Shown here piece after piece: positions 5,980 through 6,748 of a stretch of DNA of 6,748 bases; the first letter of the stretch is position 1, and every line of letters starts with the position of its first letter. This stretch comes from Flavobacteriaceae bacterium. GTDB taxonomy: Bacteria; Bacteroidota; Bacteroidia; Flavobacteriales; Flavobacteriaceae. The stretch is taken from assembly GCA_014763515.1 (NCBI GenBank), contig JACXVH010000090.1, forward strand, positions 1-6,748. Direction: 5' to 3'. Below the pieces are notes generated by a model that saw nothing but the letters and a program-made list of their open reading frames with translations, was not told the origin of the DNA and ran no database searches. Both the position numbers and the translations under genes were made by a program.

Positions 5980-6748
5980 ATGAAATTAAAATTATTTACG
6001 CTAATTCTAATTTTTTTAACTTTTTCTGGGTTTTCTCAAAATATTATTCTTTCAGAAAATAGCGAAATCAGCATTTTAAATTGTGGTACTGGAAACGAAT
6101 CTTATTCACTTTATGGTCATACAGCCATTAGAATTAAAGACATTCCTAATAATCTAGACATTGTATTCAATTATGGAACTTTCGATTTTGAAACTCCAAA
6201 TTTTATGTTGAAATTTATTAAAGGAGATTTACAATATTTTGTTAGCACAAATACTTTTTCAAATTTTTATTACAATTATCAATTAGAACAACGTTCTGTT
6301 TACGAACAAAAAATAAAACTTTCACAAACCGAAAAACAAAGCTTATTTGATTCCTTAAATCAGTCTTTATATTCAGACGAAAGGTTTTACACTTATAAAT
6401 TTATCGATAGAAACTGTACTACAATGGTAATTGATAAAGTGAATGAGCAAATTGAAGATCATAAAATAGAATCGATAAAACCAATTGAAAAAACCTATCG
6501 CGAAATTTTATATCCTTACATGGATAACTTTTTCTTTCAAAAACTTGGGATTAATTTAATTTTTGGTACCAAAGTAGATCAACCAGCAGAACGTTTATTT
6601 TTACCATTAGAATTGATTCAATCGCTTGAACGAAATCCTATTGCTAAAGAAAAGGAAACACTTTATGAAGCAGTTAAAATTGACTATCAACCACATTTTT
6701 TAGACAATATTTACACTTTAATAGCTATTTTGGCTTTAATAGTATTAA
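5980..6748 (+). CDS. DUF4105 / Lnb N-terminal periplasmic domain protein, 3' end cut
   Basis: 256 codons are open to the window edge without a stop; relatives are around 390 residues, so about a third is missing. The signal peptide is residues 1-20 (hydrophobic LFTLILIFLTF, ending GFSQ). The PF13387 (DUF4105) domain follows, with conserved LNCGTGNESYSLYGHTAIRI (33-52), VFNYGTFDFETPNF (62-75), LEQRSVYEQ (102-110) and DRNCTT (143-148). H47 and C146 are candidate catalytic residues of a thiol-type active site, with C35 also conserved-looking. A hydrophobic stretch beginning near 244 (IYTLIAILALIVL) starts the expected C-terminal membrane part. The domain is now commonly named after Lnb, which I recall being reported as a lipoprotein N-acyltransferase in Bacteroides; assigning that activity here is inference from domain membership. 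The ATG at 5980 gives a proper signal peptide. It follows the PorV2-like gene in the same orientation. Confidence 0.88.
   Translation, partial: MKLKLFTLILIFLTFSGFSQNIILSENSEISILNCGTGNESYSLYGHTAIRIKDIPNNLDIVFNYGTFDFETPNFMLKFIKGDLQYFVSTNTFSNFYYNYQLEQRSVYEQKIKLSQTEKQSLFDSLNQSLYSDERFYTYKFIDRNCTTMVIDKVNEQIEDHKIESIKPIEKTYREILYPYMDNFFFQKLGINLIFGTKVDQPAERLFLPLELIQSLERNPIAKEKETLYEAVKIDYQPHFLDNIYTLIAILALIVL

Overview
This is AT-rich DNA of a Bacteroidota bacterium, most likely a Flavobacteriaceae member. Supporting signs are a PorV/PorQ-type type IX secretion protein, signal peptides ending in '-SQ', promoters of the TAnnTTTG (-7) class, no clear Shine-Dalgarno sites, and a carotenoid cluster led by a MerR-type regulator. 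No mobile element, tRNA, rRNA or CRISPR array is visible.

Layout: (1) Positions 1-3119, minus strand, carry a carotenoid module read right to left: a MerR/CarH-like regulator with a cobalamin-binding architecture (3119-2226), phytoene desaturase crtI (2161-835) and phytoene synthase crtB (833 to beyond the left edge). crtI is damaged. Its reading frame breaks at an A7 run (944-950 on the plus strand), and about 45 residues that normally precede the C-terminal motif are absent. The native C-terminus survives in another frame and ends one base before the crtB start. (2) Positions 3159-4755, minus strand, carry a membrane-anchored GH25 muramidase and phosphatidylserine synthase pssA, overlapping by 8 bp and apparently sharing one promoter at about 4779-4786. 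(3) Positions 4852-6748, plus strand, carry a PorV2-like outer-membrane protein with a TTG start, then a DUF4105/Lnb N-terminal-domain protein cut by the right edge. These diverge from pssA.

The most notable signal is regulatory. Perfect palindromes of the form TTTGTTWAACAAA lie over the -7 boxes of both the regulator and crtI, in the same register, so that the TTTG of the -7 box is the start of the palindrome. A second, imperfect copy lies exactly 22 bp (two helical turns) upstream in the crtI promoter. This suggests that the CarH-like protein represses itself and the crt genes, possibly under light/B12 control. At the position where Thermus CarH has the photo-adduct histidine, this protein has Gln, so its mode of sensing may differ.

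Functionally, CrtB would condense GGPP to phytoene and CrtI would desaturate it to lycopene. With crtI broken as read here, the cell would be expected to be unpigmented or to accumulate phytoene, unless the lesion is an assembly error. The remaining genes serve the cell envelope: phospholipid synthesis, peptidoglycan cleavage, outer-membrane secretion and probably lipoprotein modification.
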